13,913 nt of DNA from Campylobacterota bacterium. GTDB taxonomy: Bacteria; Campylobacterota; Campylobacteria; Campylobacterales; Sulfurovaceae. Position numbers and translations under genes: made by a program. How positions within the stretch are numbered: position 1 is the first letter of the stretch; each line of letters starts with the position of its first letter. The notes beneath the pieces were generated by a model. It did no database searches. It saw only the letters and a list, made by a program, of their open reading frames with translations, and was not told the origin of the DNA. This document shows positions 8,377 to 13,913 of this stretch, one piece after another. The DNA is taken from positions 1 through 13,913 of the forward strand of contig JAHZJZ010000130.1 in assembly GCA_022600655.1 (NCBI GenBank), read 5' to 3'.

Positions 8377-8586
8377 ATGGTAAAAAAGATTTTATCTATA
8401 ACAGTGATTGCCGTAATCGCACTTTCAGGATGTTCAGCAACAAAAGCAGAAGTTGAAGCACCAAAGAAAGTCGAAGTAGCAGATACAAATAAAAGTGCAG
8501 TAGAGACTAAAACAGTTAAAGCTGTAGCAGAAAAAATGAGTGGCGTTGCCGCTTCTGTACCTGCTTCAGAATTTTTCAAGAAATAG
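8377..8586 (+). CDS. Small predicted lipoprotein, 69 aa
   Basis: This is a second short lipoprotein with no recognised family. The signal peptide MVKKILSITVIAVIALSGC places the lipidated Cys at residue 19, the same position as in its upstream neighbour. The mature part is rich in Ala, Val, Lys and Glu. Its ending (VKAVAEK...AASVPASEFFKK) can be lined up with VKAIVEE...AAPATSFKE of the neighbour, which suggests tandem duplication followed by divergence. The ATG has AAGGAA (8363-8368) 8 nt upstream. It lies 19 nt behind the first lipoprotein, probably on one transcript ending at the hairpin at 8598-8627. A long minus-strand frame across the same bases has no ribosome site and is ignored. Confidence 0.78.
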   Translation: MVKKILSITVIAVIALSGCSATKAEVEAPKKVEVADTNKSAVETKTVKAVAEKMSGVAASVPASEFFKK

Positions 8587-8597
8587 TCTAAGCACAC

Positions 8598-8627
8598 ATA
8601 ACCTTTGATAGTTTTATCAAAGGTTAT
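8598..8627. terminator. Perfect 13-bp hairpin between convergent genes
   Basis: ATAACCTTTGATA (8598-8610) and TATCAAAGGTTAT (8615-8627) are exact reverse complements around a 4-base GTTT loop. It lies 11 nt after the lipoprotein stop and 15 nt beyond the stop of the minus-strand peptidase gene, as expected for a bidirectional terminator. Neither side has a clear T tract, so it may act through stem stability or by protecting 3' ends. Confidence 0.75.
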
Positions 8628-8642
8628 CCATCCTCACCATTA

Positions 8643-10112
8643 TTAATAGGCAGTCATAATCTGTTTAAAGCCCTTTTTCTCTAAAGCAAAAGCTTTAAAT
8701 ATGGAACCATTTTGTTTGCTTTTGACTGTTGGTAATGGATTACAGTCCCCATTTGAAATATAATAAAGAGCCTCTTTTAAAGATGCTTCTTCTCTGTCTC
8801 CAAATGCTTTAAATAAATCATCATTAGCACTACAAGTAGGTTCTAAACCATTGGTATATCCTCCTACTCCATCACTATTTTTACTCTCTACATTAACCAA
8901 AAGAAGAGCTTTATCACAGAAAAGTGTAGGGTAGAAGCCATAAGGTTTTCCAAATGTTGTTGAACCTATTTGTACTACCTCTACATCATTGTCTAAAGCT
9001 TTCAGTGCATTAATAACCAGTTCACTAGATGATGCTGTCGATTGAGTACCAATAATAAAAACTCTTTTTAGATTAAGAACATTTTTATTACTACTTCCAA
9101 AGTACTCTTTAAAGTTATAAAGAGCATATTTTTCATTAAAGTTTACCTCTTCAAATACTTTGCCATAAACATGTTCTCCACCAATAAGTGTTGCAAGGTG
9201 ATTCGCGACACTCACTTCACCACCTCCATTATAGCGTAGGTCAAGTATTAGCTCTTCTACTCCTTCAGATTTAAATACACCAAAGTAGTAGTTAAGTTCA
9301 TCAATAGCTTGAGTAATAAAATCTTGAAATACAATGTACCCAACCTTTTGGTTGTTCTCTTCTAATATACGAGCATCAAGTACAGTTCTAACACTATACT
9401 CTGCTTTAGTAACGGTCACATCTCTGTTTTGTTGTAGAGTCGTATTCCATACTTGAAAGGTAATAGTATCTTCTATCTCATAGATACTTAATGTCTCATC
9501 TATATTAGAGATAGTCAAGTTATTGACACTGGTAATAATATCACCACGTTTCAACCCTGCATTGGAAGCTGGAGAGTTAGGATAAACATAAGAAACAATA
9601 AAATAGTAGTAAGAGACACCTTCAACAGGCGTATAAAAAAAGTCAAAACCAAAGTTTTTATTTTTTCCCTCTGTATAAAAGTCAAGTAGGGTTTGTGAGT
9701 CCATTATAAAGCTATATCGGTCATTTTTATGACGAAATGCTTCGAGTACCTTTTCAGGTTCATTATAAGTTGAGTTATTGTATTCAAGAGTTTCCGTACT
9801 AGTTGCGAAAAGATAAGAGTCATGCATGACATCATATACAAATTTATTTTTCTTCTCCAATGTACACTCTTCTGGGTATGGAACAGAAAAAAACTTTTCA
9901 GTAGATTCAAGAGCCTCTTCTTTTGTTGCAGGTATATCTATGATACTACTGGGAGTAGAGTGGTTATTTTCTGTAGAGGTGTTATTATCACTAATATTAG
10001 AAGAAAGGGGTAGGGTTGTATTAGACTCTTTGCTACTACTTGAACCACCACCACAAGAGGTGAAAGATAACAAGAGAAAGAGTGAGATTAAAAGATTAAA
10101 AAATATATGCAT
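8643..10112 (-). CDS. S41 family peptidase lipoprotein with PDZ domain
   Basis: This is a predicted envelope-anchored serine protease of the C-terminal-processing (S41) family. The signal peptide is followed by the lipobox FTSC with Cys20, then a Ser/Thr/Asn-rich linker (21-60) typical of a tether. A helical pre-domain (about 65-150) leads into a PDZ-like domain (about 160-235, PNSPASNAGLKRGDIITSVN). The protease core follows, with LILDLRYNGGGEV at 288-300, the nucleophile Ser361 in STASSSEL (358-365), and the general base Lys389 in TTFGKPYG. Three cysteines near the end (399, 427, 457) could matter in the periplasm. The start is ATG at 10112, with AGGA 6 nt upstream and a matching -10/-35 just beyond. 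The length of 489 aa fits lipoprotein S41 members. It is monocistronic and converges on the lipoprotein pair. The substrate is unknown. Confidence 0.92.
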   Translation of the reverse strand: MHIFFNLLISLFLLLSFTSCGGGSSSSKESNTTLPLSSNISDNNTSTENNHSTPSSIIDIPATKEEALESTEKFFSVPYPEECTLEKKNKFVYDVMHDSYLFATSTETLEYNNSTYNEPEKVLEAFRHKNDRYSFIMDSQTLLDFYTEGKNKNFGFDFFYTPVEGVSYYYFIVSYVYPNSPASNAGLKRGDIITSVNNLTISNIDETLSIYEIEDTITFQVWNTTLQQNRDVTVTKAEYSVRTVLDARILEENNQKVGYIVFQDFITQAIDELNYYFGVFKSEGVEELILDLRYNGGGEVSVANHLATLIGGEHVYGKVFEEVNFNEKYALYNFKEYFGSSNKNVLNLKRVFIIGTQSTASSSELVINALKALDNDVEVVQIGSTTFGKPYGFYPTLFCDKALLLVNVESKNSDGVGGYTNGLEPTCSANDDLFKAFGDREEASLKEALYYISNGDCNPLPTVKSKQNGSIFKAFALEKKGFKQIMTAY

Positions 10113-10138
10113 ATCGAGTCCTATTCTGAAGTTTTTGT

Positions 10139-10168
10139 ATTATATCTAAAAAAAATCTAAGTTGTTAA
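10139..10168 (-). promoter_or_regulatory. Promoter of the S41 peptidase gene
   Basis: On the minus strand, TATAAT (10139-10144) is preceded by TTAACA (10163-10168) with an 18-nt spacer. The expected start of transcription is near 10132, about 20 nt before the ATG. The -35 overlaps that of the divergent nadM promoter. Confidence 0.6.
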
Positions 10169-10190
10169 ATATAATAATTTATGATATACT
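10162..10190 (+). promoter_or_regulatory. Promoter of the nadM-nadV operon
   Basis: TTGTTA (10162-10167) and TATACT (10185-10190) are separated by 17 nt, giving an expected start near 10197 and a leader of about 80 nt. The -35 occupies nearly the same bases as the -35 of the divergent peptidase gene, so the two promoters probably compete or share a regulator. Confidence 0.55.
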
Positions 10191-10196
10191 ACCCTC

Positions 10197-10277
10197 AGCT
10201 TAAGAGGATTTCTTAACGCTAAAGAGTATCGGGATAGACCCAATGTACTCAAATAATTCACGCTAAGGAGCTTAGTG
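10197..10277 (+). promoter_or_regulatory. Hairpin-rich 5' leader of nadM
   Basis: Three stems can be drawn in the expected leader. TTAAGA/TCTTAA (10200-10205 with 10211-10216) closes a GGATT loop. GAGTA/TACTC (10224-10228 with 10246-10250) encloses an inner GGG/CCC pair (10231-10233 with 10239-10241). CTAAG/CTTAG (10263-10267 with 10271-10275) takes in part of the AAGGAG ribosome site (10265-10270). In addition, ACGCTAAaGAG (10216-10226) and ACGCTAAgGAG (10260-10270) form a near-exact direct repeat, so alternative pairings are possible. I cannot match it to a known riboswitch class. It could be a translation-control element or chance folding. Confidence 0.4.
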
Positions 10278-11285
10278 ATGAGATACGATTATCTTATTTT
10301 CATTGGCAGATTTCAGCCATTTCACACAGGACATGAGCAGGTCATCAGGCAGGCTTTAAAATTATCAGACAAAGTTATTGTTTTAGTCGGTTCAGCCTAT
10401 CAGCCACGCACGGTTCGTAATCCTTGGGATTTTAATGAACGAGAAGCGTTGATGCGTTCAGCTTTTTCCGAAGAGGAAAACAGAAAAATACTGGCTTTTC
10501 CACTACTTGACTACACCTACAACAATCAGTTATGGATTAAATCGATTCAGCAGTTGGTAGCAGGGGTTGTTCATAACAAAATCGCTTCAAAACCAAAAAT
10601 CGCTCTTATAGGTCATCAAAAAGATGGAAGTTCAGACTACTTAACACAGTTTCCACAATGGGAACGTATAGAGGTTGAGAATTATAACAATATTTCATCA
10701 ACCGATATTCGAGAGCTTTACTTTTCAGATGAAGAGGTCGGTGAGAGTCTAAACACCAATGTAGCCATGCTTTTAGAAAAGTTCAAACAATCAGAAGCCT
10801 ACAAACAAGTAGAAAATGAGTTCCATTTTGTAAAAAAATACAAATCTGCGTGGGATAAAGCCCCCTATACCCCAATGTTCATAACAGTAGACGCTGTAGT
10901 AGTTCAAAGTGGACACATTCTCATGATAGAGCGAAAAGCACAACCAGGAAAAGGTCTTATGGCACTTCCAGGTGGTTTCCTAGATGCCAATGAGACACTT
11001 AAATCAGCCGTCATACGAGAACTAAGAGAAGAGACACGCATAAAAGTACCAGCCCCTGTTTTAGCAGGAAGCATTACCAAGCAACAGGTTTTTGATGACC
11101 CTTATAGGTCTGCAAGAGGTCGAACAGTAACTCATGCCTATCTCATAGAGCTAAAAGGCGATAGCCTACCAAAAGTAAAAGGTGGCGATGACGCAGCCCA
11201 TGCTTTTTGGGTTCCTTTTGCCGAGGTTAAGCCTGAAATGATGTTTGAAGACCACTTTCATATTATTCAGGCTATGGTTGGGTAG
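10278..11285 (+). CDS. nadM: Bifunctional NMN adenylyltransferase / Nudix hydrolase (NadM type)
   Basis: The N-terminal domain (about 1-185) is a nucleotidyltransferase that makes NAD from NMN and ATP. It shows GRFQPFHTGH (10-19) and ISSTDIR (139-145), the two signature motifs of NadM. The C-terminal domain (about 195-335) is a Nudix hydrolase with the box G-x5-E-x7-RELREE at 233-252. In relatives such as Synechocystis slr0787 this half hydrolyses ADP-ribose to AMP and ribose 5-phosphate. The Gly that normally ends the Nudix box is replaced (EETRI), as I recall from this subfamily. ATG at 10278 is preferred because AAGGAG (10265-10270) lies 7 nt upstream; the GTG one codon earlier would leave only 4 nt. 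nadV follows after a 189-nt spacer and supplies NMN from nicotinamide, so the pair is a complete two-step salvage route. Confidence 0.94.
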   Translation: MRYDYLIFIGRFQPFHTGHEQVIRQALKLSDKVIVLVGSAYQPRTVRNPWDFNEREALMRSAFSEEENRKILAFPLLDYTYNNQLWIKSIQQLVAGVVHNKIASKPKIALIGHQKDGSSDYLTQFPQWERIEVENYNNISSTDIRELYFSDEEVGESLNTNVAMLLEKFKQSEAYKQVENEFHFVKKYKSAWDKAPYTPMFITVDAVVVQSGHILMIERKAQPGKGLMALPGGFLDANETLKSAVIRELREETRIKVPAPVLAGSITKQQVFDDPYRSARGRTVTHAYLIELKGDSLPKVKGGDDAAHAFWVPFAEVKPEMMFEDHFHIIQAMVG

Positions 11286-11314
11286 GGATTTTAAATATTT
11301 TGGTATGCCAATCG

Positions 11315-11341
11315 AGGTCAGACACATCGGTCTGCCCCTAC
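11315..11341. repeat. Palindromic REP-like unit, copy 1
   Basis: CAGAC/GTCTG arms around an ACATCG loop form a hairpin, extended outward with flaws by AGG and CCCCTAC. It is more GC-rich than its surroundings. Copy 2 lies 42 nt downstream in opposite orientation and matches in about 23 of 27 positions. Confidence 0.75.
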
Positions 11342-11382
11342 ATGTCGCATAAGTTAAAATATTTGTAAAACATATTGAGCTC

Positions 11383-11408
11383 GTAGGGGTCGACCGATGT
11401 GTCGACCT
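11383..11408. repeat. Palindromic REP-like unit, copy 2 (inverted)
   Basis: The unit reads GTAGGGGTCGAC-CGATGT-GTCGACCT and folds on itself through TCGAC/GTCGA arms. In copy 1 the corresponding inner arms are CAGAC/GTCTG, so both sides of the stem have changed together and pairing is kept. The two units as a pair form a larger inverted repeat of about 27-bp arms with a 41-nt AT-rich centre. Similar short GC-rich palindromes are dispersed in many bacterial genomes, and no transposase is present here. Confidence 0.75.
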
Positions 11409-11474
11409 ACAAATAACAAAACAGGTTCCAAACCGATAGACGGTAAAGAACATTAATCATTAGAAGGATTTTCT

Positions 11475-12860
11475 ATGAAAAACATAATACTAAACACAGA
11501 CAGCTACAAATCAAGTCACTATTTACAATACCCACCAAAGAGTGAGTATGTTTCCTCATACATAGAAGCACGAGGTGGAGAGTACCCAAAAACACTATTT
11601 TTTGGATTACAAGCATTCATCAAAGAGTATTTATTGACGCCTATTACTCAAGAAGAGATAAATGAAGCCAAAGCAATACTAACAGCTCATGGTTTACCTT
11701 TTAACGAAGAGGGGTGGCAGTATATTTTAGATGAATATGATGGATACTTACCCATAGAGATATCAGCCATAAAAGAAGGGATGTTAGTACCTTTAAAATG
11801 CCCATTGGTGCAAGTAGTCAATACTGACAAAAACGTTCCATGGTTAACGTCATACATGGAGACAGCTTTACTAAGAGCCATATGGTTTCCAACAACGGTA
11901 GCGACACTTTCATACTCTATAAAAGAGATTATACGAGACTACTTAGAACAAACAAGTGACAATGTAGAAGCAGAGCTTCCTTTTAAACTCCACGACTTTG
12001 GAGCCAGAGGAACATCAAGCCAAGAGTCAGCCATGCTTGGTAGTATGGCTCACTTGGTAAACTTTCAAGGAACGGACAATTTATCAGGAATTATCGGTGC
12101 TAGAAAATATTATGGTGCAGATATAGCAGGTTTTTCTATTCCTGCTTCTGAACACTCAACCATGACTTCTTGGCAAAAAGAGGGTGAGCGTAATGCCTAT
12201 GCCAATATGGTACAACAGTTTGGAGGCAAAGGAAAAATCTTTGCTGTGGTTTCGGATTCATATGACATCTACAACGCTGTAAGCAATATTTGGGGTAAAG
12301 AGCTAAAAGAACAAGTAAAACAGAGTGGAGCCACCTTGGTCATTCGCCCCGATTCAGGAGAACCAAGAGAGATAGTCTTAGAAGTCATGAAACGCATTTA
12401 TGAAGCTTTTGGAGGGTACAAAAACCCAAAAGGTTACATTGTTTTAGATGATGCAGTACGTATTATCCAGGGTGATGGAGTAGATACTGAGGCGATAAGA
12501 GATATATTGGAGATTCTAAAAAATGAAGGGTTTTCAGCTGATAACATCACCTTTGGAATGGGTGGAGGGCTATTACAAAAGCCCAATCGTGATACCTTTC
12601 AATTTGCCATGAAAGCATCGGCTATCTGTGTAGATGGAGAGTGGCGAGATGTTTATAAAGACCCTATTACTGATAGTGGGAAGAGGTCTAAGAGAGGGAG
12701 GTTGGCTTTGGTTGAGGGGTTTGAGGTCGTTAGGTTGGAAGAGCTTGGGGAGAGGGAAACTCTTGTAGTTCCTGTGTTTAGGGATGGGGAGTTGTTGAGG
12801 GAGTTTGGGTTTGATGAGGTTCGAGAGAATAGTTTAATTAATAAGATAAAGGAAATATAA
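11475..12860 (+). CDS. nadV: Nicotinamide phosphoribosyltransferase (NAMPT)
   Basis: NAMPT joins nicotinamide and phosphoribosyl pyrophosphate to form NMN, the first step of nicotinamide salvage. The sequence matches the family along its whole length: LNTDSYKSSHY (6-16), HDFGARGTSSQES (173-185), FQGTD (197-201, with the nicotinamide-binding Asp201) and IPASEHSTMTSW (222-233). The last holds the phosphorylated catalytic His227, equivalent to human His247. RPDSGEP (291-297) and FGMGGGLLQK (360-369) bind the phosphoribosyl part. At 461 aa it is complete and close to other bacterial NadV proteins. The ATG has AAGGA (11464-11468) 6 nt upstream. Its stop overlaps the SIR2-like gene in TAATG. Codon use in the last 60 codons (from about 12680) becomes strikingly G-rich and C-poor compared with the rest of the gene, although the protein still reads as normal NAMPT. 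Confidence 0.95.
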   Translation: MKNIILNTDSYKSSHYLQYPPKSEYVSSYIEARGGEYPKTLFFGLQAFIKEYLLTPITQEEINEAKAILTAHGLPFNEEGWQYILDEYDGYLPIEISAIKEGMLVPLKCPLVQVVNTDKNVPWLTSYMETALLRAIWFPTTVATLSYSIKEIIRDYLEQTSDNVEAELPFKLHDFGARGTSSQESAMLGSMAHLVNFQGTDNLSGIIGARKYYGADIAGFSIPASEHSTMTSWQKEGERNAYANMVQQFGGKGKIFAVVSDSYDIYNAVSNIWGKELKEQVKQSGATLVIRPDSGEPREIVLEVMKRIYEAFGGYKNPKGYIVLDDAVRIIQGDGVDTEAIRDILEILKNEGFSADNITFGMGGGLLQKPNRDTFQFAMKASAICVDGEWRDVYKDPITDSGKRSKRGRLALVEGFEVVRLEELGERETLVVPVFRDGELLREFGFDEVRENSLINKIKEI

Positions 12861-13909
12861 TGCAGGATAAATTATTAACTTATGATGAGGTTTTAGAAGC
12901 GACAAAAGAAAATAAGAGGTTTCTCCTATTGGGAAATGGTTTTAGTATGGCATATAATAAAGATAGATTTTCTTTTACCAGTTTATTTCAAAGTGCAGTG
13001 GACAAAGGCTTAATTGATAAGCAAAGTCCTATGTATGAAATTTTTAAGGATTTTGAGACTACCGACTTTGAAGAAATTATTAAGAATTTAGAAATATCTA
13101 TAAAAGTTTTGAATGCATATCAAATATTAAGAGATGATGATGCTAGAATGATTTTTAATGATGCAAATAAATTAAAAGAACACTTAGTTGATATTATTAC
13201 AAATAATCATCCAGCAAAGATAACAGATATTACTGATGAAGAGTTTATTCATAGTGCTAATTTTATTAAGAATTATGATAGAATTTATACATTAAATTAT
13301 GATTTATTATTATATTGGACAACTATAAAGCTTGATAATTTTTTTGAAGATAAGCAAATAAAAAATAAAAAGTTAGAAATAAAAGATGGTTTTTATGACC
13401 CTGATAAAGGTCATACTGATTATGTAACGTATGCAAATAATAACTCTACAAATAAGCCAAATATTTTTTATTTACATGGAGCATTACATATTTTTGATAA
13501 GAAACATAAGATTATTAAAAATACTTACAAACGAACTGAGAGGGCATTACGAGAGCAAACATTAGAAAATTTGGATAATGAAATATATCCTATTTTTGTG
13601 TCAGAAGGTACTAGTTCTCAGAAAAAATCTAAAATTTTACACAATGCATATTTAAATCATTGTTATCGTAGTTTAAAAAGTATTGGGTCTAAAAGAAAAG
13701 ATGACCATCTTATTATTTTTGGAACTATGTTAAAAACTAATGATGAACATATACAAGATGCGATTATGGAGAATAGTGTTAAAAATATTTATATAGGTAT
13801 TGGTTCTAAAGATAATATTCCTGAATTTGACCTTTTTGTAGAACGAGCAAGTAAAAGATTTAAAAAAGTATATTTTTATGATTATAAAAGTGTAAAGGTA
13901 TGGCGATAA
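12860..13909 (+). CDS. SIR2-like DUF4917 family protein
   Basis: The protein resembles the DUF4917 family, which I regard as a divergent SIR2-type Rossmann fold. The visible elements in order are LLLGNGFSMAY (22-32), corresponding to the nucleotide-binding GAGxS of SIR2; YTLNYDLLLYW (143-153), with Asn146 and Asp148 as in the TxNxD motif; IFYLHGALHIF (202-212), with a His-Gly where sirtuins have the catalytic His; and PIFVSEGTS (244-252) and IIFGTMLKTNDEHI (285-298), the latter like the late FGxSL..D motif. There are no membrane segments or signal peptide, so it is cytosolic. SIR2-like proteins in bacterial defence often degrade NAD, but activity of this family is not established as far as I know. 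The ATG overlaps the nadV stop by one base, which ties its expression to nicotinamide salvage. Base composition is more AT-rich than nadM and nadV. Confidence 0.82.
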   Translation: MQDKLLTYDEVLEATKENKRFLLLGNGFSMAYNKDRFSFTSLFQSAVDKGLIDKQSPMYEIFKDFETTDFEEIIKNLEISIKVLNAYQILRDDDARMIFNDANKLKEHLVDIITNNHPAKITDITDEEFIHSANFIKNYDRIYTLNYDLLLYWTTIKLDNFFEDKQIKNKKLEIKDGFYDPDKGHTDYVTYANNNSTNKPNIFYLHGALHIFDKKHKIIKNTYKRTERALREQTLENLDNEIYPIFVSEGTSSQKKSKILHNAYLNHCYRSLKSIGSKRKDDHLIIFGTMLKTNDEHIQDAIMENSVKNIYIGIGSKDNIPEFDLFVERASKRFKKVYFYDYKSVKVWR

Positions 13910-13913
13910 TGAT
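13909..13913 (+). CDS. Possible start of a further operon gene, cut by window edge
   Basis: The DUF4917 stop is embedded in TAATG, the same junction as hemH/yigZ and nadV/DUF4917. An ATG at 13909-13911 could begin another coupled gene. Only five bases are visible, so nothing can be said about the product. Confidence 0.3.

Larger units (their letters stand above)
11286..11474. other. Spacer between nadM and nadV
   Basis: This 189-nt gap is filled mostly by the two inverted palindromic units and their AT-rich centre. A small TTGG/CCAA hairpin (11300-11311) lies just before copy 1, and a GGTT/AACC hairpin (11424-11434) just after copy 2. I see no convincing -10 box for a separate nadV promoter. 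The spacer may attenuate or stabilise a nadM-nadV transcript. Confidence 0.6.

Noticed and set aside
8370..8597. Minus-strand 75-codon frame across the second lipoprotein gene
   Set aside because: The plus-strand gene has a ribosome site, signal peptide and lipobox; the minus frame has none of these.
9822..10149. Plus-strand frames opposite the start of the S41 peptidase gene
   Set aside because: They are antisense to the signal peptide and linker of a clear protein and have no family features.
10197..10277. Known NAD-sensing riboswitch or other named riboswitch class
   Set aside because: I could not place the conserved bases of any class I know, so only an unnamed candidate leader is reported.
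11166..11453. Minus-strand 95-codon frame across the nadM end and the repeat spacer
   Set aside because: It crosses the palindromic repeats and overlaps nadM; composition and lack of a ribosome site suggest chance.
1..13913. CRISPR array, tRNA, rRNA or insertion sequence with transposase
   Set aside because: No regularly spaced repeats, tRNA-like cloverleaf, rRNA segment or transposase gene was recognised on either strand.

Overview
This is an AT-rich window of about 13.9 kb that looks like a chromosomal segment from a Campylobacterota bacterium of the Sulfurovum/Sulfurimonas type. That placement is inferred from overall gene content, the protein sequence style (hemH, the S41 lipoprotein, the slr0787-type NadM), low GC and dense overlapping genes. 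No marker gene fixes the genus.

Region 1 (1-5758, plus strand) is a type III restriction-modification locus. It holds the 3' part of a Mod methyltransferase, a Fic-domain protein with its own inhibitory motif and a C-terminal winged helix, and a full Res helicase-endonuclease. The three reading frames overlap by 8 and 11 nt, so the Fic gene is translationally embedded between the two RM subunits.

Region 2 (5755-7903, plus) is a housekeeping run fused to the end of the RM operon. It holds hemH (ferrochelatase, TTG start overlapping the res stop), a YigZ/IMPACT-family protein and a DedA-family membrane protein (GTG start). All are coupled by short overlaps.

Region 3 (7904-10112) has a 208-nt spacer, two small tandem lipoprotein genes that look like diverged paralogues, and a perfect 13-bp hairpin between convergent genes. 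A minus-strand S41 (C-terminal-processing type) peptidase lipoprotein with a PDZ domain follows.

Region 4 (10113-13913, plus) is the part most worth attention. After a compact divergent promoter region and a roughly 80-nt leader rich in hairpins comes a two-domain NMN adenylyltransferase/Nudix protein (NadM type). Next is a spacer holding two inverted, palindromic repeat units, then nicotinamide phosphoribosyltransferase (NAMPT/nadV). A SIR2-like DUF4917 protein follows whose ATG overlaps the nadV stop (TAATG), and another ATG overlaps the DUF4917 stop at the window edge.

If the SIR2-like protein cleaves NAD, its products nicotinamide and ADP-ribose are what NAMPT and a Nudix ADP-ribose hydrolase consume, and the NadM domain would rebuild NAD. 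The locus could therefore encode a closed NAD breakdown-and-repair circuit. NAD cleavage by the DUF4917 protein is inference, not something the sequence proves.
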